Assembly (NCBI GenBank): GCA_000697475.1 | Contig: JNEU01001141.1 | Span: 1-47,257, forward strand | Direction: 5' to 3' | Source of the DNA: Lichtheimia corymbifera B2541 | Lineage: Eukaryota > Mucoromycota > Mucoromycetes > Mucorales > Lichtheimiaceae | DNA: 47,257 nucleotides | In this document: piece by piece, positions 21,250-32,292 of the stretch | Layout: each line of letters opens with the position of its first letter | Position numbering within the stretch: position 1 is the stretch's first letter | Made by a program: the position numbers and the translations under genes | Notes under the pieces: generated by a model | Told to the model about the DNA's origin: nothing | The model's input: only the letters and a program-made list of their open reading frames with translations | Database searches by the model: none

Positions 21250-23942
21250 ATGTCCGTTGAACTTATACCAGGTGAATTCTCGAAATTCACAATCGCAATC
21301 GCTGTCTTGAGCGGCTTCATTGTCATTTTTGGCTTTGTATCAATGTTCGTTAAAGAGCGGCTCTTTATATCAGAAGCATGTAAGTCTTTTTTCAGGTTCT
21401 TAAAATGTATATGATTGTACTGACTCCATAAGCTTAGTTGTTGCTTTGGTCGTGGGCATAATTGCAGGGCCGCTAGTTGCAAACGGATTTAATCCATATG
21501 ATTGGAACGACACCGATGAAATCACCAAAGAGATAACTCGTTGTGTCATCGCTATTCAGGTACCAAATAAGAACGATGATATTTTCAATGTTCAATGCTA
21601 ATGATATACGTTTAGGTGATGGCCGTTGGAATCGATTTACCAAAGTATATCTCACATTCATGACAGAGACTACGCTTGACTAATATTTAATGAATTAATA
21701 GACATTACCTGCGGAAGGAATGGTTGACGTACTTCATGCTGATGATACCAATCATGATCTTCATGTGGTTGGTTAGCGGTCTATTTATTTGGGCGCTGAT
21801 ACCAACATTGGATTATGTATGTACTTTTTTTGTAGCCGATTGTTCTCTTAGTGTACTTACTTTGACTTTTATCAGCTGAACGCTCTCGTAATTGCTGCAT
21901 GCGTATGTCCAACGGATCCAGTAAGTATAGCGATACAAAAAGATGAATCAACGCCTAAATGGACTCAACTTTGGATATAGATTCTGGCAAACTCTGTTGT
22001 GAAGGGACGTTTTGCAGAAAAGCATGTTCCTGCACATATTCGCAATGCACTCTCTGCAGAAAGGTATGAACAAAAGTCAAACAACTAGGAGCAAATTTTG
22101 ATTTAATGATGATAATAGTGGTGGTAATGATGGAATGGGATTTCCCTTTCTATTCTTGGCTATATTTCTCATTGGCGAACCTGGTACGGGCAAGGCGATT
22201 GGAAAATGGATCTATGAAACATGTCTATTCCAGATCGTGCTATCAATCATTATTGGTGTTGTTGTCGGCTATGTCGCTCGCAAGATCCTACAATGGTCCG
22301 AACGCAAGTAAGTTTGTGGCAATCATTGAATAGGTGTGCGCTGAATCTCAGTACTAATATTTGTATAGTCATTTGATTGACAAACCATCTTTCCTTTGCT
22401 TTGCCATCGCTCTTGCAGTACGTAATTTGTCTCAATGACTGTATACGCATGGATCACTCACGTATATTTTCTAGCTCTTCTTAATGAGTATGACCGGTTT
22501 CTCAGGAAGCGATGACGTTCTTGCTTGTTTTGCTGCTGGAAATGCGTTTTCATGGGATGATTGGTTTCGTCAAGAAACAGAGGAAGCTCATTTTCAAGAT
22601 GTGATCGACATGATGCTGAACTTGGCAGTATTTGTTTACATTGGAGCAATCATTGTGAGTATACCACGTGCAAGTTGGGTATGCTAATAATACTAATGGT
22701 GGTATTTTGTAGCCATGGTCTGATTTTGGAAACCAGGAGTTAGGCCTCACTCCTTGGCGATTGGTTGTTATTGCTATCCTGATCTTGCTTTTCCGTCGTC
22801 TTCCTATCGTTGTCGCTCTTAAGCCTTTCATGCCAGCCATCAAAACATATCGTGAGGCAGTTTTCAGTGGATGGTTTGGCCCCATGGGTGTTGGTGCAGT
22901 CTTCCTTTCGATGATTGCCAAAGAACAAATGGAAGCAATTTATGAAGAGGAGGTTGAAAAACCGGTTATTATCGAGCTGATCAGTCCTGTGGTACTATTT
23001 ATTGTGCTTGCATCAACCTTGGTCCATGGTACAACGATTCCACTATTCCAACTCGGCAAGCGAATCAGAACACGGACCCTATCAATTACTAGCACTGGTA
23101 GCAACAATGTCGTTCGCCTACCCAAATTGCAGTTCGGTCAACCACTTAATTTTAGACGCAGTCAGGCAGAGAATGGTGATCTTGGAGAGAGTCCAATCAT
23201 GAGTGAAACCCAGCGTAATACGTTGATCAACACTATTGAGCGTAAAAAAGAAGAGGAATCAGCAGCATATACCGGCGACACTATGGATCACAAAGGGTAT
23301 ACGATAGATATCGATGATACAGCAGAAGAAGATTTTCTACCTGGTGACTCTGATGATGAAAGAATACCGGGTGACCATTATGGTGCTTCGCAATCGACTG
23401 CTCCAACCAATACTGAATTGCAAGGTATCCGCTTTTTGGAACCTGTAAACCCCCGAGGTGCCATGCAAGCCAATGCGAACGTGGAAAAGAATGAAGCGTC
23501 AGTTTCAAGCGTGCGAAGTTGGCTCCGTCGAAACAAAGAAGAAGCTGCGGATGAAAATAATGCAGATGCTACATCTTATTCCAGTCCTCTACGAAATATG
23601 TTCCGCCGTAGCAAGAGCCTTCAATCTTCTGACCACCCACCTAATGATGATGATTTGCCTGTTCAGCCTCATTCCGAGAAAGAAGCTGAGCAAGTAGCTG
23701 ACATACCTGGCGTGACGGAAGAACAAGCAGACAAAGCTGAGGAAGCTTACCATCATTCGATTCATCCACGAATTGAAATATGGGAAGAAGATAGCCATAT
23801 CGTAATCGAGGATACGTCAGCTACTGAACCACCTGCAGTTCTAAGCAAAAGCGACCCTAATTGGAAGGAAAAGACGAGAGAGAAGGTCAAGGAACTTGAA
23901 AAGGATATCGCTGAGTCATCTGTTGATCGTAGCAATAGATAA
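21250..23942 (+). CDS. NHA1: Plasma-membrane Na+(K+)/H+ antiporter, NHA1 family
   Basis: Fungal CPA1-type antiporter that exports Na+ and K+ in exchange for protons. Start MSVELIPGEFSKFTIAIAVL, then about 12 hydrophobic segments spread over eight or so exons. Family landmarks: IAGPLVANGFNPYDW, the ion-site ACVCPTDPILANSVVKGRFA with conserved Asp, HVPAHIRNALSAESGGNDGM, FSGSDDVLACFAAGNAFSWD, and FSGWFGPMGVGAVF. The membrane part ends near LGKRIRTRTLSI. A hydrophilic tail of about 280 residues follows, acidic and Ser-rich (DDTAEEDFLPGDSDDERIPG), like the regulatory C-terminus of yeast Nha1. Total about 700-730 residues. Confidence 0.95.
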
Positions 23943-24100
23943 TACGATTGGATTGTAGCTATAGTGTTTTTTTTATATTAACCTAACAGTAATTACATGT
24001 ACGTAACAATGCTCACGATTTTATTGGTATGCGGTGGAGAAGATACACAGCTATAATTTGTATGATGAGATCATGGACTCCGAGTCCTCTTTCTTCAGAC

Positions 24101-25994
24101 ATGAATAGTGAAGATAATAATTACTCAGGCCACCAAAGCACGCCAGAAATACACCACAGCTTCTTATCTCGCCATGTACCTACTCAAGTATCGAACTCAC
24201 GAAAGCTGTGTTATCGACATCGACCAGACTTGACGAGGAGACGAATGCCTGATTCATTCAACTTTCAAGATGTGCAGAGAGTGAGTGCAGCACCTCGGAA
24301 AGAGAACAATGAGAACTTAAGTTAGCTCCTTGTAGCAAATGGAGCGATTGCCGACATCAGACAGAGCAGCGATTACACATATCTGGTCATTATTCTCTGC
24401 AGCGCCAGCTGAACAACGTATTCTTATATTGAAAGGCTTACTATCAACATGTTGTATGCCACAGCTATCATTCTTATATGATGAGATTAAGCCATTACTA
24501 CGAATCGATTTCAGCTCAATACTTCCTCACGAGTTATCACTACGCATATTCTCATATCTCGATGCCAAGTCGCTTTGCCATGCTGCTCAGGTTTCACAAT
24601 CATGGAAGTCCCTTGCCGACGATGATGCATTGTGGCACAGAATGTGTGAACAACATATCGACAAGAAATGTACAAAGTGTGGATGGGGTCTTCCTTTACT
24701 CGACAAAAAGCCCAAACGACGAATAACAGATCAGCTTGGAGAAAGTGCATCTCTACATATCGCATGTGGATCTGATACGCAGACAACTTCATCAGCACCA
24801 AAACGAGCCAAATTAGAGACAAGTGTTTCAGTGGAAGCGTTTGAAGGAGATTTGTACCCTACAGAAAAGCATTCGCCATCATTAACAACAGTCAAGAGGA
24901 GACCATGGAAAGAAGTATACAGCGAACGACTTATGGTGGAACGTAATTGGCGGCAAAACAATTACAGTATGCGTATCTTACAAGGGCATACAGATGGTGT
25001 CATGTGCGTGCAGTTTTGCGACTCGAATAATGTCGTAATTACCGGATCTTATGATAAAACGGTGCGTGTATGGAGCCTAGAGACTGGAGAAGAGTTACGA
25101 CAATTGACTGGACACACACGGTGCGTACGAGCGTTACAATTTGACAACATGAAGTTAGTTACAGGCGCAATGGATCATACATTGAAGATATGGGATTGGC
25201 ATACGGGGAAATGTATACGAACACTCGAAGGACACAGAGGAGGCGTGCTTAGTCTTCATTTCAACTCGCGTGTGCTTGCAAGTGGATCAACCGATTGTAC
25301 TATACGCGTATGGAATTTTCAAGCCGGTGAATGTTGCACATTAACTGGTCATACAGAATGGGTTAATTCTGTGCGTATTTGTCCAAACGACCAACTATTA
25401 TCGGGGAGCGATGATTCCACCATTAGGATATGGGATTTACAAACACGGTCTTGCACCAAGGTTCTACAAGGACATGTTGGCCAGGTACAAATTGTATTAC
25501 CTAGCCCCAAGGGATTCAAGCATCGACTTGGCACAGAAGCTTTACCATCACAAGGTTCTCAAGATACAATCAATCGCAGCAGTACGAGTCGACAATTTCC
25601 TTTCAGACCTGCATGCGCATCAGAAGAAGGTGACCAGCGATGGTCTACAGCACAATTAGCCGATACAATCCCTGGTTCTTTATCTGATACGCCAATCATA
25701 GTATCAGCAGCTCTGGATAACACAATCAAATTTTGGGATTTTGCTGGTTCTTGCTTACGTACTCTTTTTGGTCATGTCGAAGGTGTATGGACATTGGCTT
25801 TCGATAACCTACGTGTTATATCTGGGTCACACGATAGGACAGTACGTATTTGGGATATAGAAAGCGGAAAATGCATGCATGCTTTGGAAGGACACAGTGG
25901 TCCTGTAACTGCTGTGGCTCTTGGAGACACGAAAATTATATCTGCTTCTGACGATGGCGAAGTACGCATATGGGATTATGGGGCCAATCATTAG
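24101..25994 (+). CDS. MET30: MET30/sconB-type F-box WD40 protein (SCF substrate receptor)
   Basis: Receptor of an SCF ubiquitin ligase that controls sulfur metabolism and the cell cycle. Exon 1 (MNSEDNNYSGHQSTPEIHHS... to FQDVQR) joins exon 2 through a GTGAGT...CTTGTAG intron (24281-24336), keeping the frame. Then come ILKGLLSTCCMPQLSFLYDE, an F-box (SSILPHELSLRIFSYLDAKS), and the MET30/sconB signature WHRMCEQHIDKKCTKCGWGL-PLL. After RPWKEVYSERLMVERNW there are seven WD40 repeats (GHTDGVM, GHTRCVR, GHRGGVL, GHTEWVN, GHVGQVQ, GHVEGVW, GHSGPVT). The fifth is expanded by a 55-60 residue Ser-rich insert. Upstream in-frame ATGs at 24029 and 24061-24064 are alternatives for the start. Confidence 0.92.
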
Positions 25995-26919
25995 CATATA
26001 GTTTTTTTTAGCTCATCTATTACCAGTTGTTGTATATTTCATCCCTTCAATTAAATGGCTATTCCATTATTACAATAAGTTGCATGTATTTCATACGAAT
26101 AGGAATTAGGAAAAGCGAATGCTTCAAAGGGGTACCTGAACGAAATGCCACTGTCGATGAACCAGCTCAGATTATGATGCAGATAACTGCTAATTGCCGA
26201 TATCTACGATACGCTACATCTTTGTCATGGCTTGGCATATCCTTCATGGCTATATTGGCATTTTCCTTTATCACACCGAACATGTTGGCTCGAGCAGCAC
26301 CTATAGAGATGCTGTTGTTTACAATGGCAGCCCCCGTTATCCGGCTTGATGCACCGTAGAGGTAAGGATGATGGCAAAGCCTTCGCGTGGCCATTCTTGT
26401 CAGTACATGGTTACCATGGAAGCTAATTTACCATCTTATCATTCTATATTTATTATCGCGGAACATTCATGCAGGATCAATAACTGGATTCTATTCGCTA
26501 TCTTTTGAGGCGAGACACTTAACAGCAATCACGATGCAGAAACTTAGATCAAATACAAAGTAATATTGGGGAGTAAGATTTCCTTTCAATCAATAAAAGT
26601 TCAAGTTACACTTGATGTTTTGGAAGGTGTGAGGATTGGGTTGGGATGGTGGAATGTGCTAGGTGCTTTCCAACAGGACAAGGACAGAAAACAGGAAAGA
26701 GATGATAATTAATGATGCCTACTGGTCGGGACAACAGTGCAAAGGCAGAATGTGATGGGACACAAAGATAAAGATGAGCCAGGAAATGGATATAGGAAGA
26801 TAAGCAGATAACTGACTGAGGTGTGACATTCATGCATACTTTACATCAATATCAAGGGCTGGTCCCGCTATAATCATAATATTTCTCACATACCATTCAT
26901 TCCCATTCCTGATATTTAG

Positions 26920-27000
26920 TATATAAGGACACCTCATTTCATAATAAATCGGTAGTTAACAGTCTCACTGTATCTTTTCTTGTCTCTTTCTTTATCTTTT
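26920..27000 (+). promoter_or_regulatory. TATA box plus pyrimidine tract, no downstream ORF
   Basis: TATATAAG at 26920-26927, then CTCATTTCATAATAAATC (26933-26950), then a C/T-rich tract at 26971-27000. This looks like a core promoter and transcription start zone. The first ATG downstream opens only a six-codon frame. Confidence 0.4.
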
Positions 27001-27044
27001 ATTTGTGTCCACCACATGAGGTTTATTGTACGATGAATCGGTGG

Positions 27045-27070
27045 ATATATATATATATATATATATATAT
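27045..27070. repeat. (AT)13 microsatellite
   Basis: Thirteen uninterrupted AT dinucleotides. Confidence 0.95.
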
Positions 27071-27148
27071 GAATAAGATCAATGATACTAAAAGAGATAG
27101 ATATGTGATATATACAAAGATGAAGAGACAATAAACCTATGATGATAA

Positions 27149-27237
27149 AATATGCTAATATAGCCAAGAAAGACATGTCAAATCAACGATGGGATATGCT
27201 AATATAGCCAAGATAGATATGTCAAGTCATGACAGAA
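27149..27237. repeat. 44-bp tandem duplication
   Basis: ATATGCTAATATAGCCAAGA occurs at about 27150 and again 44 bp later. The following AGA(C/T)ATGTCAA(A/G)TCA also repeats. Confidence 0.85.
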
Positions 27238-27685
27238 GGTGATACCTATCACGCAATTGTAAACTGATCGGTGGTGTTACGTGTAGGTAGTGAAAATGGC
27301 AAGTTGAGGCAGAGTAAAATTTGGCATTTCGCTCTACCTGCTGACAACGGCATCGGCAGTGACTTCTTCGCTAGTAGGGTATATTCTCAAATGATGAGGG
27401 CGCGTACATGGCACCTTGCGCAGTACTCATTCTTTACGCATTATAAACGCAAGGGTGGTTAGAATGAGGGAATGGAGGCAGAATCTAATAAGAATAGAGA
27501 CAAGAAAGGACAAGCTTATTATTCGCATAGCAGCGCAATAGCAGCAAAAACAAATCACATGTGCAATAAATGACACATGAGATATAACTACTCTGCATTA
27601 CACTAGTGATAGTAACTTTATTTCTCCCACAATGATCACCATCAATCATTTAAGCGGTGGATCCAACCAATGCATCATCATCATG

Positions 27686-27703
27686 CTACTACTACTACTA
27701 CTA
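27686..27703. repeat. (CTA)6 microsatellite
   Basis: Six CTA units, shortly followed by an AAT/AATA-rich stretch. Confidence 0.9.
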
Positions 27704-28140
27704 GAATAATAATAAATAAAGAAGGAAATTTTTTTGCCCCAGCAATAGAATAGCCTGTCGTAATTTCAGTTGGATATTGTTAGTTATTGGTAGTTAATGA
27801 AACTATATTGCGGGAGGCGAAAGCTCGATCCCACCAAAATTGGAAATCGAAACCTATGGTGATGATGACTATTGAGGTCCGTGTTGCTGATTGCGGCTTA
27901 ACAACCCGCATCCATGCAGATACCAACTCACCTACTGAACCATATGTTTCTCACTGAAAGTGTTACCATCGAGTGTTTTTACGATCTATATTGGCCAATA
28001 TCGAGGCTTATTTTGTAGCAGCAACAAGCCGGGATCATGATCGGTATTATGTTTTTGTACATCATTATCATCTTCTTTATGCTGCATTCTCCATCATTAC
28101 TTAGCCATCTTGATATACTTAGCCCCATCCAGCCAACAAT

Positions 28141-28215
28141 TATAAATAGCGAACCATCTCATAGAATAAATCATTTTCTTACGTTCTCTTTATTTCCTTT
28201 GTTCCCTCCTTCAGT
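28141..28215 (+). promoter_or_regulatory. Second TATA box plus pyrimidine tract, no downstream ORF
   Basis: TATAAATAG at 28141-28149, then TCTCATAGAATAAATC (28157-28172), then a C/T-rich tract to 28215. The order and the middle motif resemble the module at 26920. Transcription from it would run antisense into the aminotransferase gene. Confidence 0.4.
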
Positions 28216-28315
28216 GATACATCATTTATTGATTGATATTGAATAGCCAAAAGAGAGCGGAAAAACATCACAATTAACTAGAGAATTTCGCAACCACTGA
28301 AAAAAGGTCCATAAG

Positions 28316-30406
28316 TCAACTCGATATATACATGCTCTTGTCAACCCAACACCTCTTACCTCGTTCGATAGCATCTAGACCCTTTTCAAGCTCACCCATA
28401 GGAGGGCCAAAGCTGAGACGCACAAAGTGGTGGCATGGCGACTCAAATAATTCACGTCGGTTTGCAGGCTAATAAAAAGAAACGTTAACAACCGGTCTCA
28501 TAATATTTGTCCACACTTCCGCGCGGTGATACTTACATTCACATCAAAGAATATTCCAGGCACAACGATACTATAAAAGACTCATGTGAGCCACAGCCAT
28601 CCATAATTGGAATATATATCTAGTTTCTTACACTTTCTCTTTGAGACATTCCTCGAAAAAGTTAAGTCCAATATCGATAGGTGATGGGAGGGCACTCAAA
28701 TCAAGCCAGACATAGAACGTTGCAACAGGCGGCACTTTGACCTTCAGACCGATTTCAGCGAGACGTGCAAGAACAAAATCGCGCTTGGATCTAAAATGGG
28801 CTTGCAAGTACTTGGCTTCATTTTTGTACGTGGATGGATTAAGCAGAGGAATAGCTGCCAATTGAAGTGGATGATTTGCACCTCCTGTTATCGAACATTC
28901 GTGAGCTATAAGTCCTAAGGTTCTCAGATAAAAAGTTCTCTTCACTCACCTTCCAGGAATGATCCACAGCTTTGCATCGAGGAGATGACATCTTTAGGTC
29001 CAACAATCCAGCATACGCGCCAACCAGGAAGCTAAACCAGAATATTATTTAATTTAGGTGTCCAGAAGATGTCAACCATCTTTACGTACTCGGAAGTTCT
29101 TGGTTAAGCCATCAATGATAATCACTGGATCCTCATCCACATCTATCGGAAGCACACAAAGGTATGATTCAATCAGACATAAATTCCTGATTCTCCCAGC
29201 CAGCAATATTACCTTCGACAAACTCAGCAATGCTGACGGTTCTTCCATTCTCGCTTTCCTCGTGTGAGTAAATATAAGCCGAGTAGAACTCTAATTCGCG
29301 TGATATAATCAATATGTATATAATAAGGCGTGTGAAACGGTTCATTACCATCCATGACCAAGGTAGCATGTCGTTCCCGTGATATAGTAACCAGATCCCT
29401 TAATTCCTCGTTCTCGATCAACTGACCAGTTGGGTTACGGGGATTAGAGGCTACAATAAGGCCTAGGCCGCGGTTCGATATCTCTTTCCGAATCGTGGAT
29501 GGATCAATATGATATCGATTCTCTTCGTCCAGGGTAGTGGGAATAGGTACAAACTTCTTGAAAACTGAGAGCATCTGCTCATAAGCTGTATACTGGTATC
29601 ATCCTTCATATTAGCCTATGCTAATTACATAAGGCATGCCATATGCACTTACTTCTGGAAGGAAATAACCAACGTTAATATCACCGATAGCAGCTGCAAC
29701 TCTTGTCAATCCAGCACGTCCACCTGGGACGATACACACCTGAAAACAGTGATGGATTCAGTATGCATATATACCTTTGCTATCCATCTTGGTGGTTTGC
29801 TCTAGGGTGCATACACTTACATTCTCATATGTATATTTGGATGACTTATCTTGGCGGTATATTTCATTGTAAAGGTTGGCAACAGCAGCTCGTAGTTGTT
29901 TAATACCAGCAGTAGGGGCATACTCGTAAGATTCCACAGGTATCTCAATGCTGCTTGGTTTTTCCGCACAACCATCAATATGACCAACTAAGCATTCTCG
30001 GTTATACTCGGCCCTTTGACGAGTTGTAATGGTTGACCATACCTTCTGGTGCACCTTGTCCAAAATTGGCTATGAGGAACATGGTTAGACACAGAAAAGA
30101 CAGCTGGAAGCAGTATACACGGTGCCTTACCCCAGGACGAGTCGCCATATGTAAAACCATGTTGCATGGCACGATCCATCACATAAATCACACCAGTGGA
30201 TCCAGGGTGCTCAATACCGTACACCTTGTTGCGTTCAGCCTTGTTGGCATTGCCTGGATAGCTGCGTAGCGTTTGATGGGCTTTGGACTCGGCCTCACTT
30301 TTTCCTCTTTAGCAAACATGGCCTTAAGGATAACAGCAGGTCCATACCTTCGAATTTGTTGAACGACTCTCTGGGCAATATCATAAAAATGCAATTTGTT
30401 TGCCAT
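28316..30406 (-). CDS. PLP-dependent class I/II aminotransferase
   Basis: A multi-exon gene. It starts MANKLHFYDIAQRVVQQIRR. An intron with donor GTATGG brings the frame to GKSEAESKAHQTLRSYPGNA, then NKVYGIEHPGSTGVIYVMDR and, across another intron, GDSSWANFGQGAPEG. Fold type I features follow: VSVCIVPGGRAGLTRVAAAI (cofactor-binding region), GYFLPEYTAYEQM, ASNPRNPTGQLIENEELRDL, and DEDPVIIIDGLTKNFRLPGW, whose Lys should hold PLP. The tail has VPGIFFDVNPANRRE and HHFVRLSFGPPMGELEKG with the substrate-binding Arg. It is closest in style to aspartate/aromatic-type enzymes, but the substrate cannot be read from sequence. No targeting signal was seen. Confidence 0.85.
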
Positions 30407-30810
30407 AGCGGTAAAAGAAGTGTTGAAATACAAAAGTTGGGGTTCGGGAAAGAGTGCTCTTTTATGGTCTTTTTAACCTAATCCAGCATATTAGAAGGGG
30501 AAAGTATAATCCGAGCCAAGACTTGCCAACGTCTCATGTCAATTTAGTGCATTGCAATTATTGTGATACCATGAGCGCGAAACCTGCTGCTGGGTACAGT
30601 AATTGATGCAGGGATTCCATGACCGCTTGTCACCCAGACTTCATTCGAGATCCACACTCAAATGTCCGAATTCTCAGGAGGAAAAAGCATATGCATTTAA
30701 GAGCGAAGCAAACCAACCGCGATAGACAAAGCCCACAAACGAAAATAAACCGATAGATGATTAAAAAAGGTTGTTTATGTGATACTTTGTTAATGACATG
30801 TGTATAAACA
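30407..30810. other. Spacer upstream of the aminotransferase
   Basis: 404 bp between the aminotransferase start and the ARPC5 stop. It presumably contains the aminotransferase promoter. No ORF or clear motif. Confidence 0.4.
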
Positions 30811-31468
30811 TCAAAGGACAGTACGCTTGTCAGACATCACACGCACGATGCAGCCTGTGCCGGCTATCTTGGTCAGCTACATCAATCCTCGGTTAATCAC
30901 TACCATAGCTATTTATGGATTCTACTCAGCCAACCTTTTCATGCCATGTTAAGAGAACTCCTGAGTTGTACACCTCGGGTTTCGCCAAACCAGCATACAA
31001 GTACTTCATTAAAAGGTCCTTCTGATCAAAGTTCAAGGTGGATATAGTGGATTCAATGTCGGTTGCTCGGATTAAGCTTAGTGTATCAACCACTGTTTGT
31101 GTGATGATCGCCTATGAACGATTAGCGCGTTAAACATATGTTGGAGCCTTAAAGTTATATTGTCGCTGGAACTTACTTTTGCTTGAGTGAGATGACGGCC
31201 ATAAGGTGGGTCTTCTAGTGCACGCAACAGAGCATTGCCGTATTCACCACTAGTCATAGGTATTAGTTTCTTCATCTATCTGAATTCGGTATGAAAGGCC
31301 ACCTACTTACCGCGTCAACAAATTACGTACATCCGTGTTCTGCGTTTGTGCCAATGCTTCCGCCTGGTCAGCCGGCATTTGCGATTCAAAGCTGGCTAAT
31401 ATCTCGTCTTCAGTGTATGCGTCTTCATCATACTGGTCAATATCGATAGTGCGCCAATTGTAGTTCAT
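30811..31468 (-). CDS. ARC15: ARP2/3 complex subunit 5 (p16, ARPC5)
   Basis: Subunit of the actin-nucleating ARP2/3 complex that makes branched filaments at endocytic patches. I chose the start MNYNWRTIDIDQYDEDAYTE (31468) because the conserved xxRxxDIDxYDE opening of ARPC5 follows it and the 46 residues upstream look non-coding. Next: LLTRGEYGNALLRALEDPPY-G, TQTVVDTLSLIRATDIESTI, DLLMKYLYAGL, LLTWHEK/LTKIAGTGCIVRVM-SDKRTV, ending VL. This matches the family's MKYIYKGF...LLQWHEKA...GSIVRVLT pattern. Three short introns, one with an unusual GTTGGC donor (after HEK). Length near 150 residues is typical. A C/T-rich stretch directly precedes the ATG on the coding strand. Confidence 0.92.
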
Positions 31469-32292
31469 GTTGGTGTCCCGAGAGAAGAGAAGAGAGAGAG
31501 CAGCATGGCGGCCTTTTATATCATAGTCTGCTCCGGCCAACGAAATTGCGATCAAGGCTGAAAGCTGGTGGATCCGATTACTCAAAGGTTCTGATAGCGT
31601 GTCATACATAGACTACGGGTCATATCTATGGAATGTCTTGTTTTAGCGTGTATTTTAGTAATAAAAGAGTCATTTTCGTCCGAGATGCACTGCTTTCACC
31701 TGTATAATGAACAATGAACGTAATTTTCTTTGATAATGTCGCATTGTTCATTATGTGTAGAGTATGAGAGCATCGACTATAAGCCGATGTATGAATAAGC
31801 TTTATGAAGATGGTTAGATAGACCTATTGCATGATCGTCCCACGTAGCATTAGCGCCCCTTCCCACCTTCTACGATGATGCCAAGAAGGGTTCATGCAGT
31901 GACTTGAGAACAGATGTAGAGTATACTACCAAAGAATAAAAAGTGATGCCAAGAAGAATCCCCGGCAATGTTGCAGTGGCAGAATGGGGTCGGATAAGCA
32001 ACTTCGTATTATGGGGCATGTGCAGTGAGATTCGAATAGTAGCAAGATGATTATGTGTAGTTCAGTTGAGCAAATTTATATTGAATTCTTCGGAATAGGC
32101 GTTGGCGATGCAGGGATTAAAACAATCCTATGTAGGTCTACTACAGCATAATGTCTAGAACAAAAATGCAGTGTTGGAACTATCATAGTACATTCTATTG
32201 GTTGAAGGAGGTTGTGAGCAGGCTAACATCAGCAAGAAATCCCGCGTTGCTATGCTACCTTGCTGACTGCTTTGTTTACTATCCAAGATTGA
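31469..32292. promoter_or_regulatory. Divergent ARPC5 / HSP70-like intergenic region
   Basis: 824 bp. TGATGCCAAGAAG occurs twice (about 31876 and 31944). GAATTCTTCGGAA at 32083-32095 resembles a heat-shock element but its spacing is off by one base. No ORF was supported. Confidence 0.4.

Larger units (their letters stand above)
25995..28315. other. 2.3-kb gene-poor convergent spacer
   Basis: It lies between the 3' ends of MET30 and the aminotransferase. It contains short repeats and two promoter-like modules (listed separately) but no ORF I can identify. Overlapping frames at 26027-26359 (+, 110 aa) and 26167-26394 (-, 75 aa) were examined and match no family I know. Confidence 0.6.
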
